Part shown: positions 8,771 to 18,367 of the stretch, piece by piece | Layout: every line of letters starts with the position of its first letter | Position numbering within the stretch: position 1 is the stretch's first letter | Source: Indolivaga capnocytophagoides DSM 22835 | GTDB taxonomy: Bacteria > Bacteroidota > Bacteroidia > Bacteroidales > Dysgonomonadaceae | Assembly: GCF_000426485.1 (NCBI RefSeq) | Contig: NZ_KE384529.1 | Location: forward strand, 696,422-760,421 | Direction of reading: 5' to 3' | Length of the DNA stretch: 64,000 nt | Made by a program: the position numbers and the translations under genes | Notes under the pieces: generated by a model | Told to the model about the DNA's origin: nothing | The model's database searches: none | The model's input: only the letters and a program-made list of their open reading frames with translations

Positions 8771-8805
8771 AAAAACGGGGAAACCCGACAGATTTCCCCG
8801 TTTTT
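8771..8805. terminator. Bidirectional terminator between nhaA and yegP
   Basis: AAACGGGGAAA pairs with TTTCCCCGTTT and has T/A tracts on both sides. It serves both convergent genes. Confidence 0.85.
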
Positions 8806-8822
8806 ATGAAAATTCTATATTA

Positions 8823-9155
8823 TCATACAGTAAGGTCTACAATCTCGGCTATCGGGCCGTTTGCTTTCACTGAAGTGATCCCATTCTCCCGACCAGCGAC
8901 ACTTTCATACATTTGGCTTGTACCTATTATTTGTCCATTGGTCGCTTTCAGATTGAAATAATATTTTCCGTTCGATGAATCCTTTTTTTCGTAACGCGAA
9001 TCTTCAGGACTATTCTTTTTTACTGATTCTATCCCATTGATACAGTTTGGCTTTGTTGTATATCCCTCACTGGTAAGTATAATCTGACCATTGCCCGCTT
9101 TTAGATTGAATTGATATTCTCCGTTCTTTCTTGTTGAAATTTCAAATTTTGCCAT
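8823..9155 (-). CDS. YegP family protein (two DUF1508 repeats)
   Basis: A protein of 110 residues made of two copies of the ~50-residue DUF1508 unit. Copy 1 is FEISTRKNGEYQFNLKAGNG.. and copy 2 is KYYFNLKATNGQIIGTSQMY... Each carries the F.LKA.NGQII.TS.. pattern and ends with NGI.SVK.N. YegP proteins are small, soluble and of unknown biochemical role, and are often stress-induced. The ATG at 9155 gives the standard N-terminus MAKFEIS. It stands alone, convergent with nhaA. Confidence 0.9.
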   Translation of the reverse strand: MAKFEISTRKNGEYQFNLKAGNGQIILTSEGYTTKPNCINGIESVKKNSPEDSRYEKKDSSNGKYYFNLKATNGQIIGTSQMYESVAGRENGITSVKANGPIAEIVDLTV

Positions 9156-9634
9156 AGTTTCAGAATTTTAGATTTTATTGTTCCTTATAAAACACTCAAA
9201 TATGCAGATATGTTCAGCCATTATTTATATTAACACCTCATATATTTTCACTAAGAAACGAGGAAAAAGACACTTTTAAAAATCTTAAAAACTACAATCT
9301 TAGCAACAAGCACACTCGTCAATCCTTTTACAGTAAGCAACAAAGGCAAATAAACCTCAAATATAGACAACTAGATTTAAATTATATATAACTGATAGAT
9401 AACATATTACAAAAACAGAAAATCAAGAGTTAAATTAACACTTTCGCGCTAATTAATATTAATGCGATGATTTTAGCAAATTGTCAAACATATAATAAAC
9501 AGATACTTAAATAAAACACCCAATTGTTAAAAATAATGTATACTATTGTGAGATTCCGAAACCTACGCTTTCTTTGCAATCGGAAAACAGATAATTATGA
9601 CACATAACTATCAGATAACGAAAAGAAAATATTT
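9156..9634. other. AT-rich intergenic region
   Basis: About 480 bases between divergent genes. I see no convincing gene. A TATATTTG on the minus strand (complement of 9358-9365) could start a transcript toward yegP but is about 200 bases away. Confidence 0.4.
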
Positions 9635-9859
9635 ATGAATAGTAAAGATAAGTCAATTCTTCAAGTACATTTAACGAACGAATTCATTTTACCTTATATG
9701 GTTGAAGATTATCTTTTATCAGAGCATTTAGGTGCTCAGGAAAACGAAGACGAAATACATAATGTAAGATACAATACTAACATAGCATTAAAAAACAGCC
9801 TTGTTAATATCAAATTATCAAGATTACAAATAATAGACTCTCCGTTTAATTCAAACTAA
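9635..9859 (+). CDS. Small hypothetical protein
   Basis: A frame of 74 codons with an ATG start, mixed charge, no signal peptide and no motif that I recognise (MNSKDKSILQVHLTNEFILP). No clear TAnnTTTG lies just upstream. It may be a real small gene or chance coding in AT-rich DNA; the normal-looking composition slightly favours a gene. Confidence 0.35.
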   Translation: MNSKDKSILQVHLTNEFILPYMVEDYLLSEHLGAQENEDEIHNVRYNTNIALKNSLVNIKLSRLQIIDSPFNSN

Positions 9860-10016
9860 AGCTAAATTTTAATATAAAAACGTAGAACGATTATAATCAA
9901 CTGTGAGTCTGGTCTTAATAGTATTCTCTACTCAACACTAAAAACAACAAACTATTATATATTATCTATGAACTATACCGCCAAATATTCTGTTGTAATA
10001 GAATTAAGGTATAACA

Positions 10017-10024
10017 TAGGTTTG
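10017..10024 (+). promoter_or_regulatory. Promoter of candidate small RNA (TTG-N21-TAGGTTTG)
   Basis: TAGGTTTG matches TAnnTTTG, with TTG at 9993-9995 at the expected -33 distance. No conventional gene follows before the terminator at 10196-10236. Confidence 0.5.
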
Positions 10025-10029
10025 GAGAA

Positions 10030-10236
10030 ATCAATACAATTATACAGTACTCTATTTTTGAGAGAAAGTTAATACCAGGGATCAATGAATGTATATTAAC
10101 ATATTATGCTCTTCTCTCAGTATTATTAAGAAATATCAACTCAACACTCTAGAAGAAACAAGAAACACTTCTACTATAATCAATTCTACTCTAGATTTTC
10201 CCGAGTAACCGACTTCCACCGGTTCTCGGGAAAGTT
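10030..10236 (+). ncRNA. Candidate small RNA, ~200 nt
   Basis: It is bounded by a promoter (10017-10024) and a strong plus-strand terminator. It contains a nested hairpin: TGAGAGAA 10059-10066 with TTCTCTCA 10112-10119, enclosing GTTAATA 10068-10074 with TATTAAC 10094-10100. The longest ATG frame I see is seven codons. It lies antisense and 3' to the AI-2E transporter gene. I do not recognise the family. Confidence 0.45.
10196..10236 (+). terminator. Strong plus-strand terminator
   Basis: TTTTCCCGAG.AACCG pairs with CGGTT.CTCGGGAAA, followed by GTTTTTT. The T tract is only on the plus strand, so it ends a plus-strand transcript rather than the convergent minus-strand gene. Confidence 0.8.
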
Positions 10237-10238
10237 TT

Positions 10239-11270
10239 TTATCGTTTTGCCGACCCTGACGCAACATTATCGATATAGTCTCTTTTCAACAAGTCGAAGC
10301 ATAGCAAAAACAACGAAACAAGTAAAGGACCGAAGATAACTCCCCAGAACCCAAAAAGAGTCAATCCTATAACTACACCAAATATAGTTATAAGAGGATG
10401 AGTATCCGCAAGTTTTTTCTGGAGGAGAAACCTGATAACATTATCGACATTCGATATCACAGCCAGGGCATAAATAGCCAAACCAATTCCCGAAGCTGTT
10501 TCTCCGGATAAAAAGAGATACAATGCCAATGGGAACCAAACCAAGGCTGTACCCAACAAGGGTATAATTGTGGCAAAACAGGTTATAAACCCAAAAAGTA
10601 CGGGATCGGGAGCTCCGAATATAATGTATCCGACAGCCGCAATAGCTCCTTGTATAACAGCCAGCAAAGGAATCCCTATAGCATTGGAGCGTACTATAAC
10701 ATGAGTTTCGTTTATAATCTTCTTTTTATTATTCTCACTGAAAGGCAGTATATCATAAATATATGTCTCCATTTGCCGCCCTCCAATCAACATAAAATAC
10801 AACACAAACAGCAGAACAAGACAGTTAATAACAAAAGAACTCACTTCTCCTACAATCATCTGGGCAGCTTTAGAAATGTATGCTGTCATTGCGGATATAT
10901 TGTCTGTACTAAGAAGATTATACCCTGTCTGAGCCTGAATCTTATTGATAAAATCATGTATTGTATTTATCAGTACACTAGGCTGTAGATCGTACGATTG
11001 TATTCGATTCACAAGCAGCCACAATACCAGAAAAGTAGGTATAAGAATACATAATATTACTTCAACAAGGATAATAGTAGCAGCAATACTTCTACGCAGC
11101 TTACGCGTTTCACTCATGTAGTTCATCTGATTTCTTACCATCAGATATAAAGTAAATGCACCCAATACCCCACTCAAAAAGGGAAGTGTTTCATAAATAA
11201 TGATCACTCCCATAACCCCTACTATAATGATCAGCGACCATTTCCAATACTGCTCTTTCGACTTATCCAT
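10239..11270 (-). CDS. AI-2E family (PerM-type) membrane transporter
   Basis: A protein of 343 residues with about eight hydrophobic helices. The N-terminal pair is at ~12-50, a soluble segment lies at ~80-140, and the C-terminal half carries the family pattern IPLLAVIQGAIAAVGYIIFG and FGVVIGLTLFGFWGVIFGPLL. Members include TqsA, YdiK and PerM. Substrates vary and cannot be predicted here. Start ATG at 11270. It appears to be monocistronic. Confidence 0.9.
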   Translation of the reverse strand: MDKSKEQYWKWSLIIIVGVMGVIIIYETLPFLSGVLGAFTLYLMVRNQMNYMSETRKLRRSIAATIILVEVILCILIPTFLVLWLLVNRIQSYDLQPSVLINTIHDFINKIQAQTGYNLLSTDNISAMTAYISKAAQMIVGEVSSFVINCLVLLFVLYFMLIGGRQMETYIYDILPFSENNKKKIINETHVIVRSNAIGIPLLAVIQGAIAAVGYIIFGAPDPVLFGFITCFATIIPLLGTALVWFPLALYLFLSGETASGIGLAIYALAVISNVDNVIRFLLQKKLADTHPLITIFGVVIGLTLFGFWGVIFGPLLVSLFLLCFDLLKRDYIDNVASGSAKR

Positions 11271-11371
11271 ACGTTTTCTTATTATTAGATGTGATTCTAT
11301 ATTAGAAGTACCCTAGCGATATAAGAAAAAAACAATGCACAGTACAATATTGTTTAGAAAAAAGGACAACT

Positions 11372-11641
11372 CTATTTAACACGGACTATTGTTTCCACTC
11401 TGGCCTTAGTAGAATCGTTAGTCAAAGCAGTTACGTTACCCGAACAATTACTAAAATAGACATACCTGTCCATATCCTGAAAACGATAAACCTTGCATCC
11501 ATCGTGTTCAAATAAATAATCAATCTTATATGTCTGGTTATTTTCGGCATTAGTTGTAACAATAGGCTTACCTGAGCTACAAGAAAACATCACCGAAAGG
11601 ACAAGTATCACCAAAAGAAATATTCGTAATAGATTTTTCAT
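11372..11641 (-). CDS. DUF4884-like small lipoprotein
   Basis: I chose the internal ATG at 11641 (MKNLLRIFLLVILVLSVMFSCS) because it gives a proper lipoprotein signal with Cys at ~20; an upstream ATG at 11722 would add 27 unlikely residues and overlap the next gene. The mature protein of ~69 residues contains FEHDGCKVYRFQDMDRYVYF and NCSGNV, which I recognise as the DUF4884 pattern of Bacteroidales lipoproteins. Function unknown; probably attached to the outer or inner membrane. Confidence 0.75.
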   Translation of the reverse strand: MKNLLRIFLLVILVLSVMFSCSSGKPIVTTNAENNQTYKIDYLFEHDGCKVYRFQDMDRYVYFSNCSGNVTALTNDSTKARVETIVRVK

Positions 11642-11718
11642 AAATTTGTGCTTTAAATAAAAGTATATATTTAAGAAACAACACCCTACACTACTGAAAA
11701 TCAAAAAATTCAAAAACA

Positions 11719-12342
11719 TCACAAATTCATCAATCGCTGAAATTCATCAATCAATGTACCTAAGTCACGTCCATCTATAAGCGCATGATGTACATGAATG
11801 GATACAGGCATCGATCGCACACCATTTATTTCAGTCATTTTCCCGAATGAAATTTTTGGACAGCCTACCGAATCCCGGGTAAAGTTTGTAGCATGAGACA
11901 AAGATGAAAAATCGATCCAAGGAACAGCAGAATAATGTATGGCATTCGCTTCCATACTCGGAGTAAGAGCCGTACTCTTACGTACTTCGTCCATACTTTT
12001 ACGAGCTTTGGTCTGAAACTTCGAAAAATCTTCATGGTATTCCATACTACAAAAACCAAACGACCCATCGGGACGATCGACTGTAGACTCGGGATTGATA
12101 TAATCATACCTGAAAACCTCATCACCCTCTATCCGATAATGAAATGACTCGATAGCATTTACAGCCATTGTACACCTATGAATATAATACAAAAAGAATG
12201 ACAGCCCCATCTCCTTACATCGTTGGTAGGCATTAGTACAATCAATACGTACACATACACCATGAAATGGTTCGTCGAAATTTTTGAATAAGAGGAAATG
12301 CCCTCTTCTTGCCCATGAATCTATATCGATTTTTTGTTTCAT
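11719..12342 (-). CDS. Chloramphenicol acetyltransferase-like acyltransferase
   Basis: A protein of 207 residues over the full CAT fold. It carries the N-terminal block ARRGHFLLFKNF, the central FGFCSMEYHEDF and the C-terminal catalytic motif HHALIDG (~185-191; consensus HHxxxDG). Type A CATs transfer acetyl from acetyl-CoA to chloramphenicol, but many chromosomal relatives in Bacteroidota have no proven drug activity. The lack of neighbouring mobile genes favours a resident enzyme of uncertain substrate. Confidence 0.82.
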   Translation of the reverse strand: MKQKIDIDSWARRGHFLLFKNFDEPFHGVCVRIDCTNAYQRCKEMGLSFFLYYIHRCTMAVNAIESFHYRIEGDEVFRYDYINPESTVDRPDGSFGFCSMEYHEDFSKFQTKARKSMDEVRKSTALTPSMEANAIHYSAVPWIDFSSLSHATNFTRDSVGCPKISFGKMTEINGVRSMPVSIHVHHALIDGRDLGTLIDEFQRLMNL

Positions 12343-12451
12343 TACGAAGGTTTGTCTTTCTTACAAATATATAAAAAACAGAAAAGAACTCTTTAAAACT
12401 TCACCTTAAAAATACCTTAAGCATGGTATTGCCTGTTGAAAGGTGCTACGT

Positions 12452-12459
12452 TAAATTTG
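12452..12459 (+). promoter_or_regulatory. Possible upstream -7 element TAAATTTG of metY
   Basis: TAnnTTTG match with TTG 20 bases upstream. It would give a ~150-base leader. A second match, TATTTTTG at 12503-12510, would give a ~100-base leader. Confidence 0.45.
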
Positions 12460-12502
12460 CCAAAACGAATAAGACATCAAGTGAGGTATCAGATCAATTT
12501 AT

Positions 12503-12510
12503 TATTTTTG
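12503..12510 (+). promoter_or_regulatory. -7 element TATTTTTG of metY
   Basis: TAnnTTTG match about 108 bases before the metY start. I see no SAM riboswitch pattern between it and the gene. Confidence 0.5.
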
Positions 12511-12596
12511 CCTGTATAGCTGCAACAATTTGTTATAATTAATATGTGTTGCGCTGAACCTTTTATATGACCGATACTTATTCCTTAATTATTTAA

Positions 12597-13913
<1,317 letters not shown>

Positions 13914-13933
13914 TCAAGCCAATCAATACAAAA

Positions 13934-13972
13934 AGAGACTGTCCTTAAAATAAAAGGGACAGTCTTTTTATA
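13934..13972 (+). terminator. Terminator of metY
   Basis: AGACTGTCC 13936-13944 pairs with GGACAGTCT 13957-13965, followed by TTTTT. Confidence 0.85.
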
Positions 13973-14022
13973 TATTAAGCCGGTGGATGTTTATAAAGTG
14001 CTTAGTTCCAAAGCTGCTGATT

Positions 14023-14637
14023 TTATCGAGCGGCCAGTTCTTTCTGATATTTTTTATAATATTCACTGCTTCCGAAAGGTTCTTTTGGAAAAGAAGAATC
14101 ATTTAACTCAGGCATCGAGTAAAGTCCGTCTCCTATAAACCAAGGATAGTAACCGATATAATTTTTCACATAAAAGACCAGCTTATTATCAGCCTCCTGT
14201 TGTACATTATTATAAAATATCTGATCTGCATATTCGCCGCAAAATGCCAGATAATCAAGAGAACCATCTTTTCGCTTAATAGTTACTGCAATACGGGTAT
14301 CGGGAGTTCCGCTATTCTGAGCAGGACGAAGCAGATCAATCCGATCTTTAATCTTTCTGATCTTCGAAGTGTCAGCTATAACTGCATCTATTACTCCATG
14401 ATAACTTTCTTTAGCAAAATCAGGTATGTTTTTCTTTAAACTTTCAGGAGACACAGGCGAAGGAGATTCGAACTGATAATTATAGAATAAAGCGAAGATC
14501 GTATCAATTCTTGTGTCTGCAACTTTCAACTCGGATTTATTCTCTTTCAAACTTTCTTGTTGAGGATTGTGTCCACCACATGCCAGCATACCCAATACCG
14601 ACACAAGCATAAAAATAGAGTACTTAATATATTTCAT
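14023..14637 (-). CDS. Hypothetical lipoprotein
   Basis: I chose the ATG at 14637 (MKYIKYSIFMLVSVLGMLACGG), which gives a lipoprotein signal with Cys at ~20. The longer frame to 14799 begins inside a repeat-containing intergenic region. The mature part (~185 residues) is hydrophilic, with a middle block IAVTIKRKDGSLDYLAFCGEYADQ and a C-terminus ending in KKYQKELAAR. I do not recognise the family. It is 170 bases from the DUF4421 gene transcribed the same way. Confidence 0.65.
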   Translation of the reverse strand: MKYIKYSIFMLVSVLGMLACGGHNPQQESLKENKSELKVADTRIDTIFALFYNYQFESPSPVSPESLKKNIPDFAKESYHGVIDAVIADTSKIRKIKDRIDLLRPAQNSGTPDTRIAVTIKRKDGSLDYLAFCGEYADQIFYNNVQQEADNKLVFYVKNYIGYYPWFIGDGLYSMPELNDSSFPKEPFGSSEYYKKYQKELAAR

Positions 14638-14720
14638 AGCCATTTTAAGTAAATGAAGATATTTAACAACAATATTCAAGATATAATAAGCTAAAATTGT
14701 TACTAGCCAAAGTAATAAAT

Positions 14721-14734
14721 AGGTCTGCAACCTT
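14721..14734. repeat. AAGGTC palindrome copy 1
   Basis: AGGTCTGCAACCTT, with the accompanying TATTTATTA-CTTTGG-nTAGTAA module on the minus strand (14702-14734). It lies in the 5' region of the hypothetical lipoprotein, 84 bases from its start. Confidence 0.6.
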
Positions 14735-14805
14735 ATTATTTTACAACCGGTAAGACTTAACACATTAAAGGTAATAAGAACAAAAGAATAGACAAACACT
14801 AGATA

Positions 14806-15864
14806 CTAAAAATCGCGTCTCCAATTAGGTATTTGAGGTACTCTATCCAGGATTTTCGGCTGTCGGCCAAGACGTTTCACGATAGTAAACTGGAAACTCA
14901 TTGTACTAATCCCCCTATTCATGTTTTCCGAATAAAATGTATATATCTGATTATCAAAAAACGAAGTAGATATAGACCATTCATCGCCATGATATCCCAT
15001 TGCTACACGAGGATTGAATGACGGATAAAGATCCGGTTTGTGCTTTCCTACCTTATTGATACTTTCTGTTCCGACATTGGCTCCGACAGTCATTGAGCAG
15101 GAGATGAAATATTTGCGTTTAATAATCCAAGTATAAGCATACCCGAGATTGACGCCTATTTGTATGTTTTTCTGAACACTACTAATACTGTCGACCCTTC
15201 CCTTCTTATCCGTTACAACAATATCATTTCCGGCCTCAATTTTATTCTTATATACGCCGCCACCTAATATAAAACTACCAACCGACCTCAGTTGTAATTC
15301 ACTCAGGTCGAATGCGGATTTATACGAAAACCGATTTCCATTGAATACATAAAAGCCCGAAACTCCGTATTGAGCAACTTTCGCATCGGGGGTTATCTCG
15401 AATGGAATATCTTCATCGTCATGCTGTTTATACATGCCCTTATGCTTCTGCAGTACAAAATCCAGCACGATTTTTCTCCCGTAATAATGATATTGGAAAG
15501 CCAAAGTACGGGTTCTTCCTCGCTCTCTGTCTCTCATAAAAGGAAATCCATATGAGCCGCTGAGTGACGAATTGTTCCACGTTACTCCCAACCCAATACT
15601 TAACGGACGATTTGTGCGATATTCAAAATCTTGATAATCATCAACATTAAAGTCCTGTGTGATGGATGTATAATTCTGAACAAAATAAGTCTTCAACGAA
15701 AAATTTTGCTTAAAGGGTCTGATATACAAACTATCGACTTGCGAATGGGCTGTATACACAGAAATAAAAAATAGAACCGCCGATACGATCCATTTATTTA
15801 TAAAATTGCTTTTAGGCAATAGTGAGCTTAGTACAGACAATTTACTATTCTTGCTGATTGTCAT
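14806..15864 (-). CDS. DUF4421 family outer-membrane beta-barrel protein
   Basis: A protein of 352 residues. An N-terminal hydrophobic segment (~27-42, ending AHSQ) is the likely signal peptide. The rest has the alternating pattern of a beta-barrel, with blocks I associate with DUF4421 (SIGLGVTWNNSSLSGSYGF, FQYHYYGRKIVLDFVLQKHKG). Function unknown; predicted outer membrane. The 28-residue stretch before the hydrophobic part is unusually long, so an internal start is possible. Confidence 0.8.
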   Translation of the reverse strand: MTISKNSKLSVLSSLLPKSNFINKWIVSAVLFFISVYTAHSQVDSLYIRPFKQNFSLKTYFVQNYTSITQDFNVDDYQDFEYRTNRPLSIGLGVTWNNSSLSGSYGFPFMRDRERGRTRTLAFQYHYYGRKIVLDFVLQKHKGMYKQHDDEDIPFEITPDAKVAQYGVSGFYVFNGNRFSYKSAFDLSELQLRSVGSFILGGGVYKNKIEAGNDIVVTDKKGRVDSISSVQKNIQIGVNLGYAYTWIIKRKYFISCSMTVGANVGTESINKVGKHKPDLYPSFNPRVAMGYHGDEWSISTSFFDNQIYTFYSENMNRGISTMSFQFTIVKRLGRQPKILDRVPQIPNWRRDF

Positions 15865-16210
15865 ATATGATGCAGCTGTTAGTGCAGAGAATCTTCCTTA
15901 CCTTAATTATTCTTGCGGGCTTCAGACCAAGTATTATGCACAAAATATGTAGAATAAAACTCTGCATCTGAATTTTTCAGAACAAAAATAGGAAAAATAT
16001 GCAACGAAATAAAAATTTATCAATCTATACAAGTAGAGTTAAGTGATTATCTCCATTTAATAATCCAGAGCTATAGATCTCCATGATAAATATTATATTT
16101 ATTTGAGATATTGTAGATGCAACTAATGTTGTTTTTCTTTAATTTTGTACCTTAAAAGGCAAAGTGTCTCAAAGACACTACTTAATAAGCACACCTAATA
16201 ATATCTAGAA
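15865..16210. other. Intergenic region between divergent genes
   Basis: About 345 bases. It holds the TAATTTTG promoter at 16140-16147 (plus) and a TATTTTTG on the minus strand (complement of 15983-15990) that may serve the DUF4421 gene. Nothing else is recognised. Confidence 0.45.
16140..16147 (+). promoter_or_regulatory. -7 element TAATTTTG of the LRR gene
   Basis: TAnnTTTG match about 63 bases before the start codon. Confidence 0.5.
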
Positions 16211-17059
16211 ATGAAAAAAATTGTCTCATTGTGGTTGTTCTTTTTATCTTTTACTCTATGTATTGGGCAAAATGAGAAAACAGTAGATATGAGAAGCCCC
16301 GGAACTTTATCCATGCTATTATCCCATAACGATATGGAAGAAACTACACTCTTAAAAATAACAGGCAGGATGAATGCTAAAGACTTCGGTACTATCGATT
16401 CATACATGAACAGCCTGAAGGTACTAGATCTTAAGGATGTAAAAATCGAAACATATACGGGAGTAATCAAGCCGCAGGAACCATCTGCTGTATATCCTGA
16501 AAATCAAATCCCATCCAAATCATTACAGAACAAAAAACTGCTGACACAAATTATCCTGCCGGACAATTTAACGGTAATAAGAGAAGGAGCATTTTCGGGC
16601 TGCTCAAATCTGACTTCAATTGTTTTACCTCATTCTTTAAAGGTTATTGCAAAAAAATCATTTTATGAATGCACATCCTTAACTTCAATAGAAATCCCCA
16701 GTTCGGTTATCTCTATTGAAGACATGGCTTTTAGCAAATGCACAAGACTATCCGAGATAAAACTAAACGAGGGGCTCCGCAGTATAGGAAAATCAACTTT
16801 TAGCAGTTGTTCTTCTCTGGAAGAAATAAATCTGCCTCACTCTTTAACATCAATCGGCGAAACAGCTTTCGAAAACTGCAAAATACTAAAACATATATAC
16901 ACTCAGAATCCTGAGCCTATAAATTTACCGAAGGAACCTACAACCCGCTATCTTGAAGCATATAAGCAAATAACATTATACGTTCCTGCAAATGCTGTAC
17001 AGAAGTATTCAGCCGCATACAAATCGTATAAATTCAAACATATCAAACCTATAGATTAA
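16211..17059 (+). CDS. BspA-type leucine-rich repeat protein
   Basis: A protein of 282 residues with a signal peptide (1-20, ..FTLCIGQ). Residues ~110-235 hold at least five ~23-residue LRR_5 repeats of the form L..I.LP.SLT.IGE.AF..C, for example LPDNLTVIREGAFSGCSNLT and LPHSLTSIGETAFENCKIL. The C-terminal piece (LYVPANAVQKYSAAYKSY) matches the usual cap of these proteins. BspA-like proteins are surface or secreted proteins that mediate adhesion. No T9SS tail or LPXTG is present. Confidence 0.88.
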   Translation: MKKIVSLWLFFLSFTLCIGQNEKTVDMRSPGTLSMLLSHNDMEETTLLKITGRMNAKDFGTIDSYMNSLKVLDLKDVKIETYTGVIKPQEPSAVYPENQIPSKSLQNKKLLTQIILPDNLTVIREGAFSGCSNLTSIVLPHSLKVIAKKSFYECTSLTSIEIPSSVISIEDMAFSKCTRLSEIKLNEGLRSIGKSTFSSCSSLEEINLPHSLTSIGETAFENCKILKHIYTQNPEPINLPKEPTTRYLEAYKQITLYVPANAVQKYSAAYKSYKFKHIKPID

Positions 17060-17080
17060 AACAATATATAAAACTAAATA

Positions 17081-17116
17081 AGAACAGCGCAATTTTTCAA
17101 ACTGCGCTGTTCTTAT
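17081..17116. terminator. Bidirectional terminator
   Basis: AGAACAGCGCA pairs perfectly with TGCGCTGTTCT between the convergent LRR and DUF3999 genes, with A/T tracts on both sides. Confidence 0.85.
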
Positions 17117-17142
17117 TTTATCACTCGATAAGTTTTTGAGTT

Positions 17143-18360
17143 TTACCTGCTCTTCTTTTTCATGTCTTTAATCATCCCGAAGCACACAAAAAACAAGAAT
17201 AATCCGGCTATTGATATCACAGACCAAAGGAACAATGGTTTTTCGAACCACATAAGGTCACGCTTATCGGATGACTCATCGTCTTGCAATTTCACAGGTA
17301 TAGACGTGGTTACAATTGGAAGATCTTCCGGTATATCCTTTATAAAATGTGCCACATCATATTGTGGAGACAATTGATAATTCTTGTGCCGGACAACAAT
17401 AGTATACTTCTGCCCTTTATCGAGGTATGCACACAAATAACGATTAAGACCATAAGCCTGTATCGAATCTATTGCCAATGGAGCATTATCGTTGTTATCA
17501 ATGATCAATCGGCTATCGGAAGAGAACACTACATTATCAAAGAAAAATGTATTTGTTCCTTTAGACGATAAATTGGTCGAAAAGCTAATCCTACCGTCTG
17601 CCTCCAATCTGATATTCCGATAATAATCCGGTTTACTTTTTATTCCAAAAACAAGCTTACTCACTTTATAATTATATTTCAGATCCGGAAACTCAATATA
17701 TGTACGTCTATCTGTACTGTCTTTTACTATAAAGTTCCCCAGATTAACCGGTGACAATTGTCCGTAAATATTGGAATTGCTAAATTTTCCGATCTTCAGT
17801 ATATCCACTGGGCTGCGCTGGTCTGTAGTCAGCCTGAGTTCGTAATACTTATAATTCCCTTTGGGCACATCTATCACAAGTATCTCGCTATTATCGGTTT
17901 GCCCGAATCCCGAGTATGTAGCATCACTCTGCCGCTTTACAATATACCACTGTTTAAGGTCATTGCTGCCTCTCACCTGTACATACTTAGCGGTTTCGGC
18001 ATTACGCACAATGACATAAATACGGCTAATTTCTTCTAAAGAGTTATTATCTATAATCTGGGTATTCACACTATCCCGGATAGAGACGCTCTCTATCTTG
18101 TAGGGCGTAAAACTGCTGATTTCTTTTACCGGATTATCAGAACGGACAAAATACGGAACTTCCTTGCCTTGACTATCAAGAATACGCACATCACCGAAAT
18201 TACTATTAAGAGAACATCCTATCAGTTGTTGATTCAACTCAATATTGTAATAACCTGCTTGAGATACACCTCCTTCGATTTCCGACCGATACCAATCTTT
18301 AGCAAACCCGTGAAACGAAGACAGAATACTCAATACAAATACTAAAACACTATATTTCAT
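17143..18360 (-). CDS. DUF3999 family protein
   Basis: A protein of 405 residues with a signal peptide (1-20), a long periplasmic beta-rich region (WYRSEIEGGVSQAGYYNIEL; VQVRGSNDLKQWYIVKR resembles a galactose-binding-like fold) and one C-terminal membrane helix (~375-398, LWSVISIAGLFLFFVCFGM). DUF3999 genes typically sit beside DUF2339 genes, and here the stop of the DUF2339 gene is only 7 bases upstream. The two probably work together in the envelope; their role is unknown. Confidence 0.82.
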   Translation of the reverse strand: MKYSVLVFVLSILSSFHGFAKDWYRSEIEGGVSQAGYYNIELNQQLIGCSLNSNFGDVRILDSQGKEVPYFVRSDNPVKEISSFTPYKIESVSIRDSVNTQIIDNNSLEEISRIYVIVRNAETAKYVQVRGSNDLKQWYIVKRQSDATYSGFGQTDNSEILVIDVPKGNYKYYELRLTTDQRSPVDILKIGKFSNSNIYGQLSPVNLGNFIVKDSTDRRTYIEFPDLKYNYKVSKLVFGIKSKPDYYRNIRLEADGRISFSTNLSSKGTNTFFFDNVVFSSDSRLIIDNNDNAPLAIDSIQAYGLNRYLCAYLDKGQKYTIVVRHKNYQLSPQYDVAHFIKDIPEDLPIVTTSIPVKLQDDESSDKRDLMWFEKPLFLWSVISIAGLFLFFVCFGMIKDMKKKSR

Positions 18361-18367
18361 ACAGGCA

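Noticed and set aside
11719-12342. Acquired chloramphenicol resistance gene
   Set aside because: The CAT motif is present, but there is no mobile element or base-composition shift nearby and many resident CAT-like enzymes have other substrates.
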